From NCBI GenBank assembly GCA_933207985.1, contig OW240915.1, positions 272,444,946-272,508,945 on the forward strand: a DNA stretch of 64,000 bases. Direction: 5' to 3'. Both the position numbers and the translations under genes were made by a program. The notes beneath the pieces are model-generated. The model did not search any database. It saw nothing but the letters and a program-made list of their open reading frames with translations, and was not told where the DNA came from. The DNA is from Pelobates cultripes (taxonomy: Eukaryota > Chordata > Amphibia > Anura > Pelobatidae). How positions within the stretch are numbered: position 1 is the stretch's first letter; every line of letters starts with the position of its first letter. Positions 34,507 through 45,790 of this stretch are shown piece by piece.

Positions 34507-34700
34507 ATCAGCAAAAAACGACAGTTATAGAAAATGGTGAAATCAGGTTTAATGGCAAAGGAAAAAAGATAAGGAAGCCAAGGACTATCTATTCCAGCCT
34601 CCAGCTGCAGGCTTTAAATCATCGATTTCAGCAAACCCAGTACCTAGCACTTCCGGAGAGAGCAGAGTTGGCCGCATCGTTGGGATTAACACAGACACAG
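34507..34700 (+). CDS. dlx6: DLX6 exon 2 (homeodomain N-terminal part)
   Basis: A 194-base exon between TTGTTTTGTACAG and GTAATTAAT. The upstream intron is phase 1 (G|AT for Asp) and the downstream intron phase 0. It encodes [15 protein letters not shown], then [16 protein letters not shown] (homeodomain N-terminal arm), helices 1 and 2, and ends [12 protein letters not shown], just before the recognition helix. The LNHRFQQTQ segment and the [11 protein letters not shown] leader identify DLX6 rather than DLX1 (LNRRF) or DLX5/DLX3. DLX6 is a nuclear transcription factor of branchial-arch, limb and forebrain development. No stop or frameshift; splice sites intact. Exon 1 and exon 3 were not found, although DLX6 is compact (about 5 kb) in human. 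The ORF running on past the donor is intronic. Confidence 0.93.
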
Positions 34701-35606
34701 GTAATTAATTTCAGCCTGAAGCCACCAAGAGCCCCAAAAACCCCAATTTGGTGTCCCCAGTGTAAAGTATTTCAGCAAAGCTTTATCAGGAATCTTGCTT
34801 CAGGGCTAGGCTGCCCTATAGGGGTATGTGAGAGACAGGAGTGCCAATCTCACTACAGCAAAGTTATATGCCATATATTCAGTAAGGCTCCTAACTCTCC
34901 ACAATAGAAAGGCTTTGATCCTGCTTTGCTATTAAAATAATAATAAAACTGTACAGCCAGGCCCCAAAAAAGACTGATGGGTAAACAAAAAACAAAAACA
35001 AAAAAACAGAATAAAAAAACAAGTATGCATGAAAAAAAACACCATTTCACAGAAAATACCAATAAAAAAAGGGAATTATGTAAATCAGTTGGTAAACATC
35101 AGATATTGAGAGTCACGTGATACTCGTGGCTTCAGCAAGGCCAAACACACAATGGAGCTAACTGCAAAACAGAACAGAATGCTGGGAGTGCAAATAAATT
35201 AGCATATTTGTAGCCCTGTACAGCTAAAGGGGTGTAAACACCTGCCTCGTGCACAAGGGGTTAAGGCATTTAACACTCCTAATTCTTTTAGTCACAGATC
35301 AATGCACTCCAAGTGAGGTAGGCCCTTTCACCTGAATTCAGAAACTCGGAAAAAAAAAAAAAATAATAATACAAAATGAAGTTCAGTTTACACACAAAAC
35401 ACATAATGCAACATGTTGATTTTATATTCACAAAACTATATCTGTGTACAAGCCACCAGCCTCGGTGTAGACTGATATAGGCTAAAACATTGGGGTCAAA
35501 CATAGATTAATATGGGCAAAAAGCTGGCCTCATCAGGAAATAAAATCAGAAAAAAAACTGTGCATTTACTGGAGAGACCTGTAATCTGACTTCAAAATGT
35601 ATGTTT
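34701..35606. other. Sequence between the DLX6 exon and the gap
   Basis: Presumed DLX6 intron 2. No codons for KIWFQNKRSKFKKL (start of exon 3) were seen in any frame. Otherwise A-rich tracts (34985-35070) and no recognised repeat. Confidence 0.5.
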
Positions 35607-35706
35607 NNNNNNNNNNNNNNNNNNNNNNNNNNNNNNNNNNNNNNNNNNNNNNNNNNNNNNNNNNNNNNNNNNNNNNNNNNNNNNNNNNNNNNNNNNNNNN
35701 NNNNNN
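35607..35706. other. Assembly gap (100 N)
   Basis: Exactly 100 undetermined bases, a conventional placeholder for a gap of unknown size. It separates DLX6 from the SLC47A exons. Confidence 1.
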
Positions 35707-36255
35707 AGAGAATGACACCCCCTCTTCCACTGCATCATGTGGAAGGAAAGCGTAAATTGGGAAGGGATATAGTATGTGATTTGAAGAAATTCTCCACATT
35801 AGAAATAACATCTTATTTATTTTAGCTTTAATTTTGCTAAACAAGCGTCAGTTTGCTACAGAGTTACTGATTAACCTTGCGTTGTATCCATTTCCTGCAC
35901 TGTATGCAAGGGCTCAAATATGCAATCGCCATCAGATCCTGATAAGTGAAAATTCAGCCGTGACTAGTAGAAGTTCACCCCTGGAGGGTATACTATAGCT
36001 TACAGTGGCAAGTAACTTTTAAGGCCTGGTCAGTAGCTGAGGAGTACAAATTGTAAGCCCTGCTGTATGCAATCATCTATCTGTAACATTGGGTTTTAGG
36101 TATTTTCTACCATGTTATTGGATCAGAAACAAAAAAACATTGCAAACAATTTAAATGACTATGCAGTATTTTCAAACTGAATTTTAATTGAATATGTTTT
36201 TAAGGTGTTAATAGGTTTTAGTGCTGTGTAAATGTCAATAACTTATATTTTTCAG
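35707..36255. other. Sequence before the first SLC47A exon seen
   Basis: Presumed SLC47A intron 1. No exon encoding the first transmembrane helix (GHLGK.ELDAVTLA) was recognised. It ends with the acceptor TTATATTTTTCAG. Confidence 0.45.
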
Positions 36256-36324
36256 GTCATAAACGTTTGTGGAATTTCTGTTGGAGTAGGCTTGGCCTCT
36301 GCATGTGATACTCTCATATCACAG
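36256..36324 (+). CDS. slc47a: SLC47A (MATE) antiporter exon 2
   Basis: A 69-base exon between TTTTTCAG and GTACAATT, 23 whole codons: VINVCGISVGVGLASACDTL then ISQ. This matches the second exon of vertebrate MATE transporters; GLxSACDTLISQ is the family signature in TM2 and the loop after it. MATE1/2 exchange protons for organic cations at kidney brush-border and bile-canalicular membranes. The glycine/serine-rich helix has no obvious damage. Which SLC47A paralogue this is cannot be decided from 87 residues. The exon reads in phase with the next (phase 0 junction, Q|T). Confidence 0.88.
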
Positions 36325-37877
36325 GTACAATTAAACAATGTAGATGGCATATGCATGAATGTAGGAATGTATTTAAACTATGAGTCTGTGTGTTAATGTA
36401 GGTGTGTATTTGTGATATGTCAGTGAGTGTGTGAATGCAGAGTATTTGTGCAGATAAGTATGTGAGAATGAATCTTGCCTGTAGTGTGTGCAATACGTGG
36501 GCAAAACTAGGCAACACATTGTTTTTTTCTTCCAATCTTCCCCATCTTTGACCCATGTATATCTCTCAATCTCCCCCACTTGTATCTTTTCTTACTCACC
36601 TTCTATATCTATTGAGCACCCTTACTTGTGTTGCCTTATCACCACTTACTTGCATTCCAACTCATGTTTTCTCAATTCTGCCTCTGCCCTGCATCTCACG
36701 TATGGTTTCCATTCCTCCTACTTGTGGGTTTGCTCGATTTTATCTCACATGGCTTTTTCCCATCACCCAATGTTGTGTCTCTCTGTCACCCCAACTTGTG
36801 ATCCTTTTGTGTCTCTCCATCACTCCAATTTGTGACTTGTGACTGTAGCCCATTTATAAACATTGTGTGCCCAACTTGAATCTCTTCAGCTGAATTGTCT
36901 GCACTATCTCAGTCCACATGACTTTCCTCTAGCCATTACCCTACTTACGTCTCTATTCTTTCTTCCCGTATGTTTTAAGCCCATTTCCTTCAGTTTGTTT
37001 ATTTCCTCCTGGTGTCTCTCTATAAGATCTTCTCTTCTCACAAGACTCCCATAGGATTACGGTCTTATTTTCTAACATGCTCAAGTAGAAAATTGCTGGA
37101 GACCTGAGAACTGTTTTTGTCCACCAGGTTTTCTTCAGCAGGGAAAGAGAATGTACCACCACTTATATGATACACAGGCCTCAATTTAATATTGTTGGAT
37201 AAACTTTCCAAATGTTTTAATATTTTTGGATAAAATTGTAAAAAAAAATTAAAAAAAATTAAATATGCTAAAATACCCAAAAATACATCATAAATAACTA
37301 TATTAAAAATATATCAATAGACTTCTGGTCAGGCCGCCATCTTAGCTGGCCACGCTTTGTTACAACTCCGTCCACCCCGAGGCAATCCTTAGCCATCTGC
37401 ACTCCCCAGGCAGTGCAGTGCTGATCCGGACATCGTTGTGGAATAGCAAAATGTGTTTCTCACTAGAAGACTAATAGAAAACAGCTATATAGATGGTATT
37501 TAGTTCCAACAAGAGTAGCCCGTGTCTATCTTGGCTCCACTGCACAATGCTGGCGATGTATCACTGAAAAGACACGTTGCTCTTTTTCTTCTCTCCTCCT
37601 GGCTCGTTTATTGTCTGTGTATATGTGTCATTTGTAGAGAGGTAAAAGGACATACTTTGTATTTTAGGATGGAGTTATAAATATATATATATATTTTTTT
37701 TTTTTATTACCAACAGCTTTAGAAAGCAAGTAGCAAGGTGAATATGTTTAGGCTTGGTCGAGCTCTCAAACATTTAGTTATTCTTATGCCTAACTATTTT
37801 ACTTCATTGCTTGAAAGGTGATCAGACTGTATTCTATTTGTGCATGTTTTTTTATTTTCTCCAAACCCTTTTTTTAG
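36325..37877. other. SLC47A intron
   Basis: Intron of 1.55 kb with GTACAA donor and TTTTTTTAG acceptor. 36480-37060 is a pyrimidine-biased stretch. 37325-37440 has GGCCGCCATCTTAGCTGGCC, which looks like the start of a frog LINE, but nothing else of one is seen. Confidence 0.7.
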
Positions 37878-38026
37878 ACATACGGAGGTAAAAATCTGAA
37901 ACGCGTTGGGACAATCTTACAGAGAGGGATTCTGATCCTGTTACTGTTCTGTTTTCCTTGTTGGGCCATCCTAATTAATACTGAACACATCCTGCTGCTC
38001 GTCAGACAGAATCCGGATGTTGCCAG
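37878..38026 (+). CDS. slc47a: SLC47A (MATE) antiporter exon 3
   Basis: A 149-base exon encoding TYGGKNLKRVGTILQRGIL, a hydrophobic helix ILLLFCFPCWAILIN (TM3) and TEHILLLVRQNPDVA plus two bases of an Arg codon. Every segment aligns with MATE1 (QTYGSxNLKxVGxILQR, CFPCWALFxNT, ILLLFRQDPxVSR). Phase 0 in, phase 2 out. The donor is GTTAAC, a poor match to GTAAGT, and the exon end AG|GTTAAC is the same 8 bases as the junction at the next exon's start. Frame is intact. Confidence 0.92.
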
Positions 38027-39976
38027 GTTAACCACTCAATAAGCATTTTTATCTGTCAAAAGTAATTATAGAATAGTTAACTTAGTGCCAACCTAACCCA
38101 CTTTACACTCCTCACATTTTTCTACTCCTTGATTGTGAGGCTCTCACACAGATATTATGACACACTGCACAGCACCCAGCATGGTTATGTGAGAGCCACA
38201 GAGTCATGAATTCCCCACCTGAAGGGCCCCTTCAAAAAGTGCCACAAAGTAACTAAAACCAAAAACAGTCATTTAATAAAAATAAAAAAGGGTAAGTTAC
38301 CAATATACTGACGGACCTTATCTGGTAATAAGCTGCCCCCTTTTATTCCAAGAAATTCCAGGAAATAATTGTATATTATATCCCTATAGAAAAAGGTGCT
38401 ACAATGATCCTGTCCTTTAAAAGTGGTAATGAAGTGTGAAAATATCTCAATGTATTACACAGTTGTGGTGCACCCTCAGACTTTTTATATTGTTATGGTT
38501 ATGTGGACCACCAACCATGATTTAGAATAGTTAGTTGAAATAATTTACAGTATTTAACCACTAAGTTTTTTGCTTTTTTTTTTTTTTTTTAATAAACCAC
38601 TGTTTTTAGTTGGAGTAACCCTGGATGGTAAGCTCCCCCTCTTAAAATAAAGAATTAACACTATTTTAATGACCAGCTTACACTTATTTGCTGGTGGACC
38701 GATAAAGAGTGATTTGCATGTATGGGGAGCCTGCTAGTGGTGCTGTAAGTGTTTGAAAGCTGATGTGGGCTTGTGTGTGTCCAAAAGGTTCTGTTTGTAG
38801 TTTACTATGCACTCCTAGCGGCTGAAGCATGTTTGTGTGGGTGCCCACATGTTTAAGAGCTAGAGAGAGAGCGAAAAGAGAGCGAAAAGAGAGCGAGAGG
38901 GAGAGAGAGGGAGAGAGAGAGAGTTTTATGAGCTGTAGTGGATTCATATGCATAGGGGCTGTAGTGTGCATGTGTGTAGAACATGTGTACCGTGTGCATG
39001 GAAGTATGGTGTGTAGAGTGTGAATAGGCATAATGTGTGTGTGTACATGGGGTGTGGTGTATACAGGTAGAAGGGGTCTATTGTTTGTATAGGGAATGCA
39101 TTGTGTGTATAAGGGGTATTCTTATGTATGATTTGAAGTATGTATGGATAGTGGTTATAGTTTATGGGGATGTATAGAGTGTGTATAGGGTGTAAGGTGA
39201 GTGTGTCTAGAATCTATATGTGTGAGTGTGTACATGGGGTATAGGGGGTGTTGTGTGTGTGTGTAATGAGGGTGTAGTGTGTGTTTAGGGGTGTAGTGTA
39301 TATGTATACAAAGTATAGTGTGTGCAGAAGCGGGTCTTAGTGTGCTGTCTTGGATTGGGATAGGGGCTTTATAAACTTTTTATTTAAAACTTGTTTTTTT
39401 AAAAAAAAGACATTTTCTCCCCCTCCCAGTTGTTAACTTGCTGGTAGGGGGAACATTTAGATCCTTGGTGGTGAAGTGGAGCTTGGTATCAAGTCTTATA
39501 CCAACTGCAGACCATGAGTAACTCTCTTGCGAGCTCCAGCACTTACAGTGCCAAATAGTTGCTGTGGTAATCCACAGCAAGACTCTAACTAGTAAAAGCT
39601 TGAGAGACAGCTACCCAATGTCTGACCCTGGCAGAGGGGAAGACCAGAGGCTGCTGGGCTCTCTTTCTGCATTACATGGACCAGATTGAGTGGAGGGGGG
39701 ACACACTGGTTTAGCCATTGATTTGTCTTCTAGTGTCAGTGCAGTTCGATGGAGTTAGGAGAGCCTTGGTGTAATCCCATGTAAATAGTAAAACCATTTT
39801 AGCATGGTTTCACAATTATCTAGGTCCCCCCCAGGAGCCTTCAGTCTTTTTTTGCAGGATAATACAGTTACCTCTACAAAGCAACAGTAGCTGTGAGCTG
39901 CTTACCATGGATAGATGCAAGGTCACTTCATACATGTATTTTTGTATTTGTAACATTTGTAACTCTTTTCTTTTAG
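38027..39976. other. SLC47A intron with GA and GT tracts
   Basis: Intron of 1.95 kb. It holds an AGAGAGCGAAA / GAGAGAGAGG purine tract at 38858-38925 and a degenerate (GT)n-rich stretch with TGTAGTGTG words at 38950-39340. No other gene was recognised. Confidence 0.75.
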
Positions 39977-40019
39977 GTTAACACATACATATCTGATGAT
40001 TTTTATTCCAGCTCTTCCT
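39977..40019 (+). CDS. slc47a: SLC47A (MATE) antiporter exon 4
   Basis: A 43-base exon between CTTTTCTTTTAG and GTAAGTTA. Its first base completes the Arg codon from exon 3, then LTHTYLMIFIPALP follows, matching LTQxYVxIFIPALP at the start of TM4 in MATE1. Phase 2 in, phase 0 out, as in vertebrate SLC47A genes. With exons 2 and 3 it gives 87 uninterrupted residues. Exon 5 (ATFLYMLQ.KYL) and later exons were not recognised in the remaining 24 kb; exon 5 is short enough to miss by eye. Confidence 0.9.
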
Positions 40020-40114
40020 GTAAGTTACATGTGGTTTTCATTTGAGGTTTAGTTTTCTGCTCTTCTAAAATGTTAAAGTTAATTCAGTTTGAGCTCTTCT
40101 TCAGAGTGGGAGAG

Positions 40115-40330
40115 TTAAAAGGACACTATAGTCAAGAAAACAACTTTATCCTAATGAAGCAATTTTAGTGTATAGATAATGCATCTTAAGTTTCACTGTT
40201 CAATTTTCTGGCATTTTAGGAGTTAAATCACATTTGTTTCTGCAGCCTTAGCCACATCTCACCTCGCTGTGACTCACAGCCTGCATAAAAAACAAAATGA
40301 ATTCTTTTTCAATTAGGTATAATTACTTTA
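40115..40330. mobile_element. T2-like MITE end
   Basis: TTAAAAGGACACTATAGTC starts a sequence of the T2/Kolobok-like MITE type (TTAA target, TTAAAGGR ends). The right terminus is not clear; the end coordinate is approximate. Confidence 0.5.
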
Positions 40331-40837
40331 ACCCCTTAGTGACCAGACCACTTTTTGGGACCAGGGCTGTTTTTAAATGTCTGCTGTCTTTTTACATTTC
40401 TGCAGTGTTTGTGTTTAGCTGTAGTTTTCCTCTTACTCATTTACTGTACCCACACATTTTTTTTATTACCATTAAATGGTATTTCAGAAGATACCATTAT
40501 TTTCATCATATATAATTTACTATAAAATTATTTAAAAAAACAAAACAAAAAAAAAAACACTTTTTCAAACTTTGACCCCAAAATGTGTTGCGCATCTACA
40601 ACCGCCAAAAAAAAACAAAAAAAAAAAACATGCTAAATAGTTTCTAAATTTTGTTCTGATTTTAGAAATACCCAATGTTAACATGCTCTTAGCTTTTTTT
40701 TGCAAGTTATAGGGCAATAAGTACAAGTAGTACTTTGCCATTTCCAAACCATTTTTTGTTTTTTTTCTAAATTAACGTAAGTTACATTGTAACACTGATA
40801 TCGATCAGGAATCCCTGAATAACCCTTCACATGTATA

Positions 40838-41638
40838 TACCGTATTTTCCGGCGTATAAGACGACCCCCAACTTTTCCAGTTAAAATATAGAGTTTGGGA
40901 TATACTCGCCGTATAAGACTACCCCTCTTCCAATGCACACCAAATAAAAATTAGCCATGATGTACAGTGAGCAGACAGAGCTACACAGCAAGACATTAAA
41001 TAATGATAATCTGAAATAGCATTTAAAGCCCAGGTATGTGCCAGGCTGTTTGGGCATATAATCCATGCCTGCTGGTCTAGCACACAGGAGGCTAATTGCG
41101 ATATATTCTTTTTACTCCCCCTCCATTATTTTTACTCCCCCCCAATCCTCCCTACATTCTTCTCACCTCCCCTTCCCTGTGCAGAGTGGGTGGCCGAGCT
41201 CCTCTTCGTCCTGTCAGTCCGGCCGGGTACCGCGCAGTACAGGAGATTCAGTTACCTGTTCCCGGCCGGACTGAAAGGAAGTGAGCACTCAGTGTGCACT
41301 TCCTTTCAGTCCAGCCGGGAACAGGTAACTGAATCTCCTGTAACGTGCAGTACCCGGCCGGACTGACAGGACGAAGAGGAGCTCGGCCACCCACTCTGCA
41401 CAGGGAAGGGGAGGTGAGAAGAGAGGCAGTGCGGCAGCCGTCTGAGTGCTCTCCATAGAGCGCTCAGGCGGCTGCAGCATTAGAAGGGCTGGCGATGGGG
41501 GCGCAGGGCGCCCCCTCCTTTATGGTGCCCTAGGCAGCCATATAGACGACCTATACCCGGCGTATAAGACGACCCCCGACTTTGGAGAAGATTTTCATGG
41601 GGTTAAAAAGTCATCTTATACGATGGAAAATACGGTAT
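40838..41638. mobile_element. Non-autonomous DNA transposon with a large hairpin
   Basis: Left end ACCGTATTTTCCGGCGTATA and right end ACGATGGAAAATACGGTAT are terminal inverted repeats; GGCGTATAAGACGACCCCC occurs near both ends. The middle (about 41155-41415) is a long inverted repeat with arms of about 125 bases centred near 41288, containing CCGGCCGGACTGACAGGA and CACTTCCTTTCAGTCC words. No transposase frame. Family not named. Confidence 0.75.
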
Positions 41639-41639
41639 T

Positions 41640-43102
41640 TTTTAAAAAGACAACCTGAGGTATTAAACTTGGGGGTATTTTGACTCTTTTAATGCAACCA
41701 TTTTACCACCAATCTATGCCAAATTAAAAAAAAAAAATGGTGATTTTTTGACACAAATAGCAATTTAAGAATACATGTACTGGTAACTTTAATAGTTACT
41801 GACAAAGAACACCCCAATATGTGTTCAGCAAACTCTGAGTACAGCGATACCAGCCATGTATAGGGGTGTTGGTTTCTCTGGGGGCTATTTGAAGGGTGCT
41901 CATTCCAGTTTTCCGACTTGGAGTTGTCACAGCTGGTCATTATGCACCCTTGTCCTATTTGAGACATTTTTACCCCCATGAAACAATATATTTTTGAAAC
42001 GTAGACACCCTAGTGTATTTTAAATGGTGGTATTTTAACCCTTTCCATGCACTAATTCTACCACCAGTCTTTGTCAAACTATTAGTCTTTTTTTGTGTTC
42101 TTTTTCTCTCACATTGTACTTTAGGCATGGATTCTCAGTTCCTGTTATGTGTTACTGACAAAGAACACCCCAGTGTGGGTTCGGCAACATCTCCTGAGTA
42201 CAACTGTGCACCCAATGTACAGGTTTTATGGGTTTTAGCAAACTTATAGGGGTCAAATGTAGGGCTTTCCCCTTTTCCATGTTTGCACATTGAAATTTGC
42301 CAGATTGGTTTGCTGGGCCAATGTTGCTTTTGAAACCGTATAGCAGCCCAGGAATGAAAAGTAACAGCTTGATGGCATACCCTTTATAAAAGTAAATAAC
42401 CCACATTATTCAAAATAGGGTATGTCCAGTCTTTTTTAGTAGCCACAAACCCTGGCGAAAAGTAGCATTTATATTTTTTTGCTTGTTCATTTTTTTATTT
42501 ACACATAAACTGCCAATTCACTGATGATATAATCAGTCTAATACATTTTACAGTTTCAAAACACTCATATCTGTGTAGAGTAAGGTCTCAAGAGTACAAC
42601 AGTTCCCCTCAAGTACAGGTTTTATGGTGATTTGGAAAGTTACAGGGTCAAACATAAGATTTGCCAATTTCTGTTTTTGTAAATTGCTATTTGCCAGATT
42701 GGCTATGTTGCTTTGAGATGTGTGGCAACCCAGAAATGAAAATTAACCCCACCATGACATACCATTTGAAAAAGTAGACAACCCAGGGTATCCAAAATGG
42801 GTTATGTCCAGTCTTTTGTAGTAGCCACAAACACTTGCCAAAGTTAGCATTCATATTTGTTTTTTGTTTTTGTTTTTACACAAAAACCTGCACTTTTATT
42901 TCTTCATCGTGATAGTTTTAACACTCATATTTGTGTTGAGCAAAGTTTCCCCAAGTATAACAATAACATGTACAGGATTTATTGTGTTTTGGAAAGTTAC
43001 AAGGTCAATATAGAGCTTGCCCAATTCAGTTTGCTGGGTCTGTGTTGCCTTTTGAGGCCATAGGGCAGTCCAGGAATGGAAAATAATCCTATCATATGCG
43101 CG

Positions 43103-43110
<8 letters not shown>
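41640..43110. repeat. Diverged tandem repeats, about 340-390 bp
   Basis: The same words recur at regular distances: ACTGACAAAGAACACCCCA at 41798 and 42149; GTATGTCCAGTCTTTT then TAGTAGCCACAAAC at 42420 and 42804; TATGTTGCTTT / TGTGTTGCCTTTTGAG at 42314, 42702 and 43037; ACACTCATATxTGTGT at 42561 and 42920. Several diverged units in one orientation. No coding content. Confidence 0.7.

Positions 43111-43149
<39 letters not shown>
43092..43149. repeat. (GC)n-(CA)n microsatellite
   Basis: Alternating purine-pyrimidine tract: ACACGCGCGCGC followed by an uninterrupted CA run to 43148. Confidence 0.9.
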
Positions 43150-43151
<2 letters not shown>

Positions 43152-45270
43152 AGGGGCGGGCTGGGCCGGGAGGCAATTGCCCCGCAGGCCGCCCTAAATT
43201 CTGCAGCCGTCTGAGCACTCTGAAGAGCCTCAGGCGGCTGCGGCTGCTCCTCTCCTCCCCTGTAGCGTGGCCGAGCTGCTCCGCTGTCCACGGTGCCCGG
43301 CCGGACTGATAGGAAGGTGCACACTGAGTGTGCACTTCCTGTCGGGTCCGGGCCGTTACAGGAAAACAGAAATTCGGGCGGCTGAACAGGAGTTTGTTTC
43401 CTGTAACTGGCTGGACTGACAGGGAAGTGTGCACACTCCTTCCTGTCAGTCCGGCCGGTTACAGGAAACAGAAATTCCACGCGGAACAGGAGTTTCTGTT
43501 TCCTGTAACCGGCTGGACTGACAGGAAGTGCACACTCCTTCCTGTCAGTCCGGCCGGTTACAGGAAACAGAAATTCCACGCGGAACAGGAGTTTCTGTTT
43601 CCTGTAACCGGCTGGACTGACAGGAAGTGCACACTCCTTCCTATCAGTCCGGCCGGCACCGCGGACAGCAGAGCAGCTCGGCCACGCTACAGGGGAGAAG
43701 AGGTGAAGGGGAGGAGAGGAGAGGTGAAGGAGGGGAGAGGAGAGAGGAGAGGAGAAGGAGGAGAGAGGAGAGGAGAAGGAGGAGAGAGGAGAGGAGAAGG
43801 AGGAGAGAGGAGAGGAGAAGGAGGAGAGAGGAGAGGTGAAGGAGGAGAGAGGAGAGGTGAAGGAGGAGAGGAGAGGTGAAGGAGGAGAGGAGAGGTGAAG
43901 GAGGAGAGGAGAGGGGGGAAGAGAGGAGAGGTGAAGGGGAGGGGAGGAGAGGTGAAGAGGGGGGAGAGTAAGTGAAGGAGGGGGGAGTAAGAAGAAGGGT
44001 GGTATGAAAAACGGGGGTAAAAAGAACAAGGGGGGAGTGAGAAGAACACAAGGAGGAGAGGGGAGAGTAAGGGTGAGGAGAAGGGAGATGAGGAGAAGGG
44101 GGGGACTGAGAAGAGAAGGGAGATGAGGAGAAGGGGGACCAGAAGGAGAAGGGGAGATGAGGAGAAGGGGGGGACTGAGAAGGAGAAGGGGAGATGAGGA
44201 GAAGGGGGGACTGAGAAGAACACAGGGAGGGTGGGTGGTGAGGAGAACACAGGGAGGAGAGCGGATAAGATGAACACAGGGGGGGGGAGGTGAGGAGAAC
44301 ACAGGGAGAGGAGAGGTGAGGAGAAGGGGAGATGAGAAGGGGGGACTGAGAAGAACACAGGAGGGTGAGTGGTGAGGAGAACACAGGGAGGAGAGCGGAT
44401 AAGAAGAACACAGGGAGGGGGGGGTGAGGAGAACACCGGGAGGAGAGCGGATAAGAAGAACACAGGGAGGGGGGAGGTGAGGAGAACACAGGGAGGGGGG
44501 AGGTGAGGAGAACACAGGGAGGGGGGATGAGAAGAGCACAGGGAGTGTGGGGCAGAGGAGAGACCACTAAGGGTCAGGGGAGAGCTCTAAGGGACAGAAG
44601 GGACAGCTCTATAGGACAGGGGGCAAGACAGGGAGCTCATTCACACTACGTGCACACACACAATGCATCCCTATTCATACACAGAAACACACAATGCATC
44701 CCTACACACACAGAAACACAACATACTTCCCTTACACAGAGAAACACACAATGCATCCATTACACACACACAATGCAACCCTTACACACAAAGACAATGC
44801 ATCCTTTGCACACATACACAGAAACACACAATGCAAACCCTTACACACACACACACACACACTGCTTTTCTTACAAACACACAGAAACACAGAATCTAAC
44901 AATCTAGCATCTCTAACACACACTCAATGTACACACTTACAGACACACACCTTGCATCCCTTATGCATACAAACACAGATTCACGCAATACATCCCTTAC
45001 ACACAACCAGAAACACACAATACATCCCTTATACACAAATACACACTGCTTCCACTACACACAAACTGCATCACCTACACAAACTGGTATCCCTATACAC
45101 TACATACCATAAGCACACATATTAGATCCTCTACAATAACACATAACACATCCCCTACACACTCCACTCCCTGTGAGCGAACTCATGGGTGGGTGGAACA
45201 TATAAGTGGACTTATGAGTGGGCATTGTGGGCATACTCACCGTCAGGCCCTGGGGCCCAGAACTTGAGCT
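43152..45270. mobile_element. hAT-like element with purine and CA minisatellites (tentative)
   Basis: Begins CAGGGGCGGGCTGGGCC after the CA run, a hAT-style terminus. 43250-43680 is G+C-rich with repeated inverted modules CTGTCAGTCCGGCCGGTTAC / AACCGGCTGGACTGACAGGA. 43690-44560 is a purine minisatellite (GGAGAGAGGAGAGG, AGGTGAAGG, later AGAACACAGGGAGG). 44640-45150 is a CA-rich minisatellite with AATGCATCCCT words. The right end was not found and is set approximately. Long minus-strand frames here (up to 547 codons) are repeat artefacts. Confidence 0.5.
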
Positions 45271-45473
45271 GTATAAGGGGCCCCTAAAAAATGGAGCTGC
45301 TTCCAATTCTCCCAGAACATTGAATTTTGTGACCACAGTTGCAAACAGCCTCCAGAGATCCTGTTCTGCACGAGACCAGTGGAGCCAAACTGCAGCCCAT
45401 CATCATCCTCATCTTGTTGTAAGTAGGCAATCTAGTATATTATTAGTGACACTAATCTATAATTTACCTCACA

Positions 45474-45790
45474 TTAAAGGGACACTATAGTCCCCAGAAC
45501 GACTGCAGCTTAATGAAGTGGTTCTGGTGTCCCTGCAGACTTTTTAATGTAAACATACACTGTGGCAGCACTGGCGTTAGTTCGTATGGCAGCTCATATA
45601 GGTGGGGCATTGTGATGTCACATGGGGGGCGGCAAATACAGCTGTTACCCATGCAGCCACAGGTGCCGCTGTGCTGGGAGATTGTGATTACTCTTCACTT
45701 CCTCCCAGCCTACAGAGCAGCGCATGGGAGAGAGAGAGGAGGAGGCATGATTTAATCTTACAACAAATCCAGTAAGCAAATCTTTATAAA
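45474..45790. mobile_element. T2-like MITE, partial
   Basis: Starts TTAAAGGGACACTATAGTCC, then AATGAAGTGGTTCTGGTGTCC as in the piece at 52286. The far terminus was not identified; end coordinate approximate. Confidence 0.5.

Noticed and set aside
34701..34907. Continuation of the DLX6 open frame ([13 protein letters not shown]...)
   Set aside because: It begins exactly at a consensus GT donor after the codon for Gln, where the homeodomain recognition helix should follow; the extra residues are intron.
37890..37920. GAAACGCGTT resembling the hammerhead-like block of the Penelope element
   Set aside because: It is codons for LKRV within SLC47A exon 3; no flanking ribozyme core.
42896..44567. 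547- and 307-codon minus-strand frames rich in Ser/Pro/Leu
   Set aside because: They read through purine minisatellite of a hAT-like element and show only SSPLS-type low complexity.
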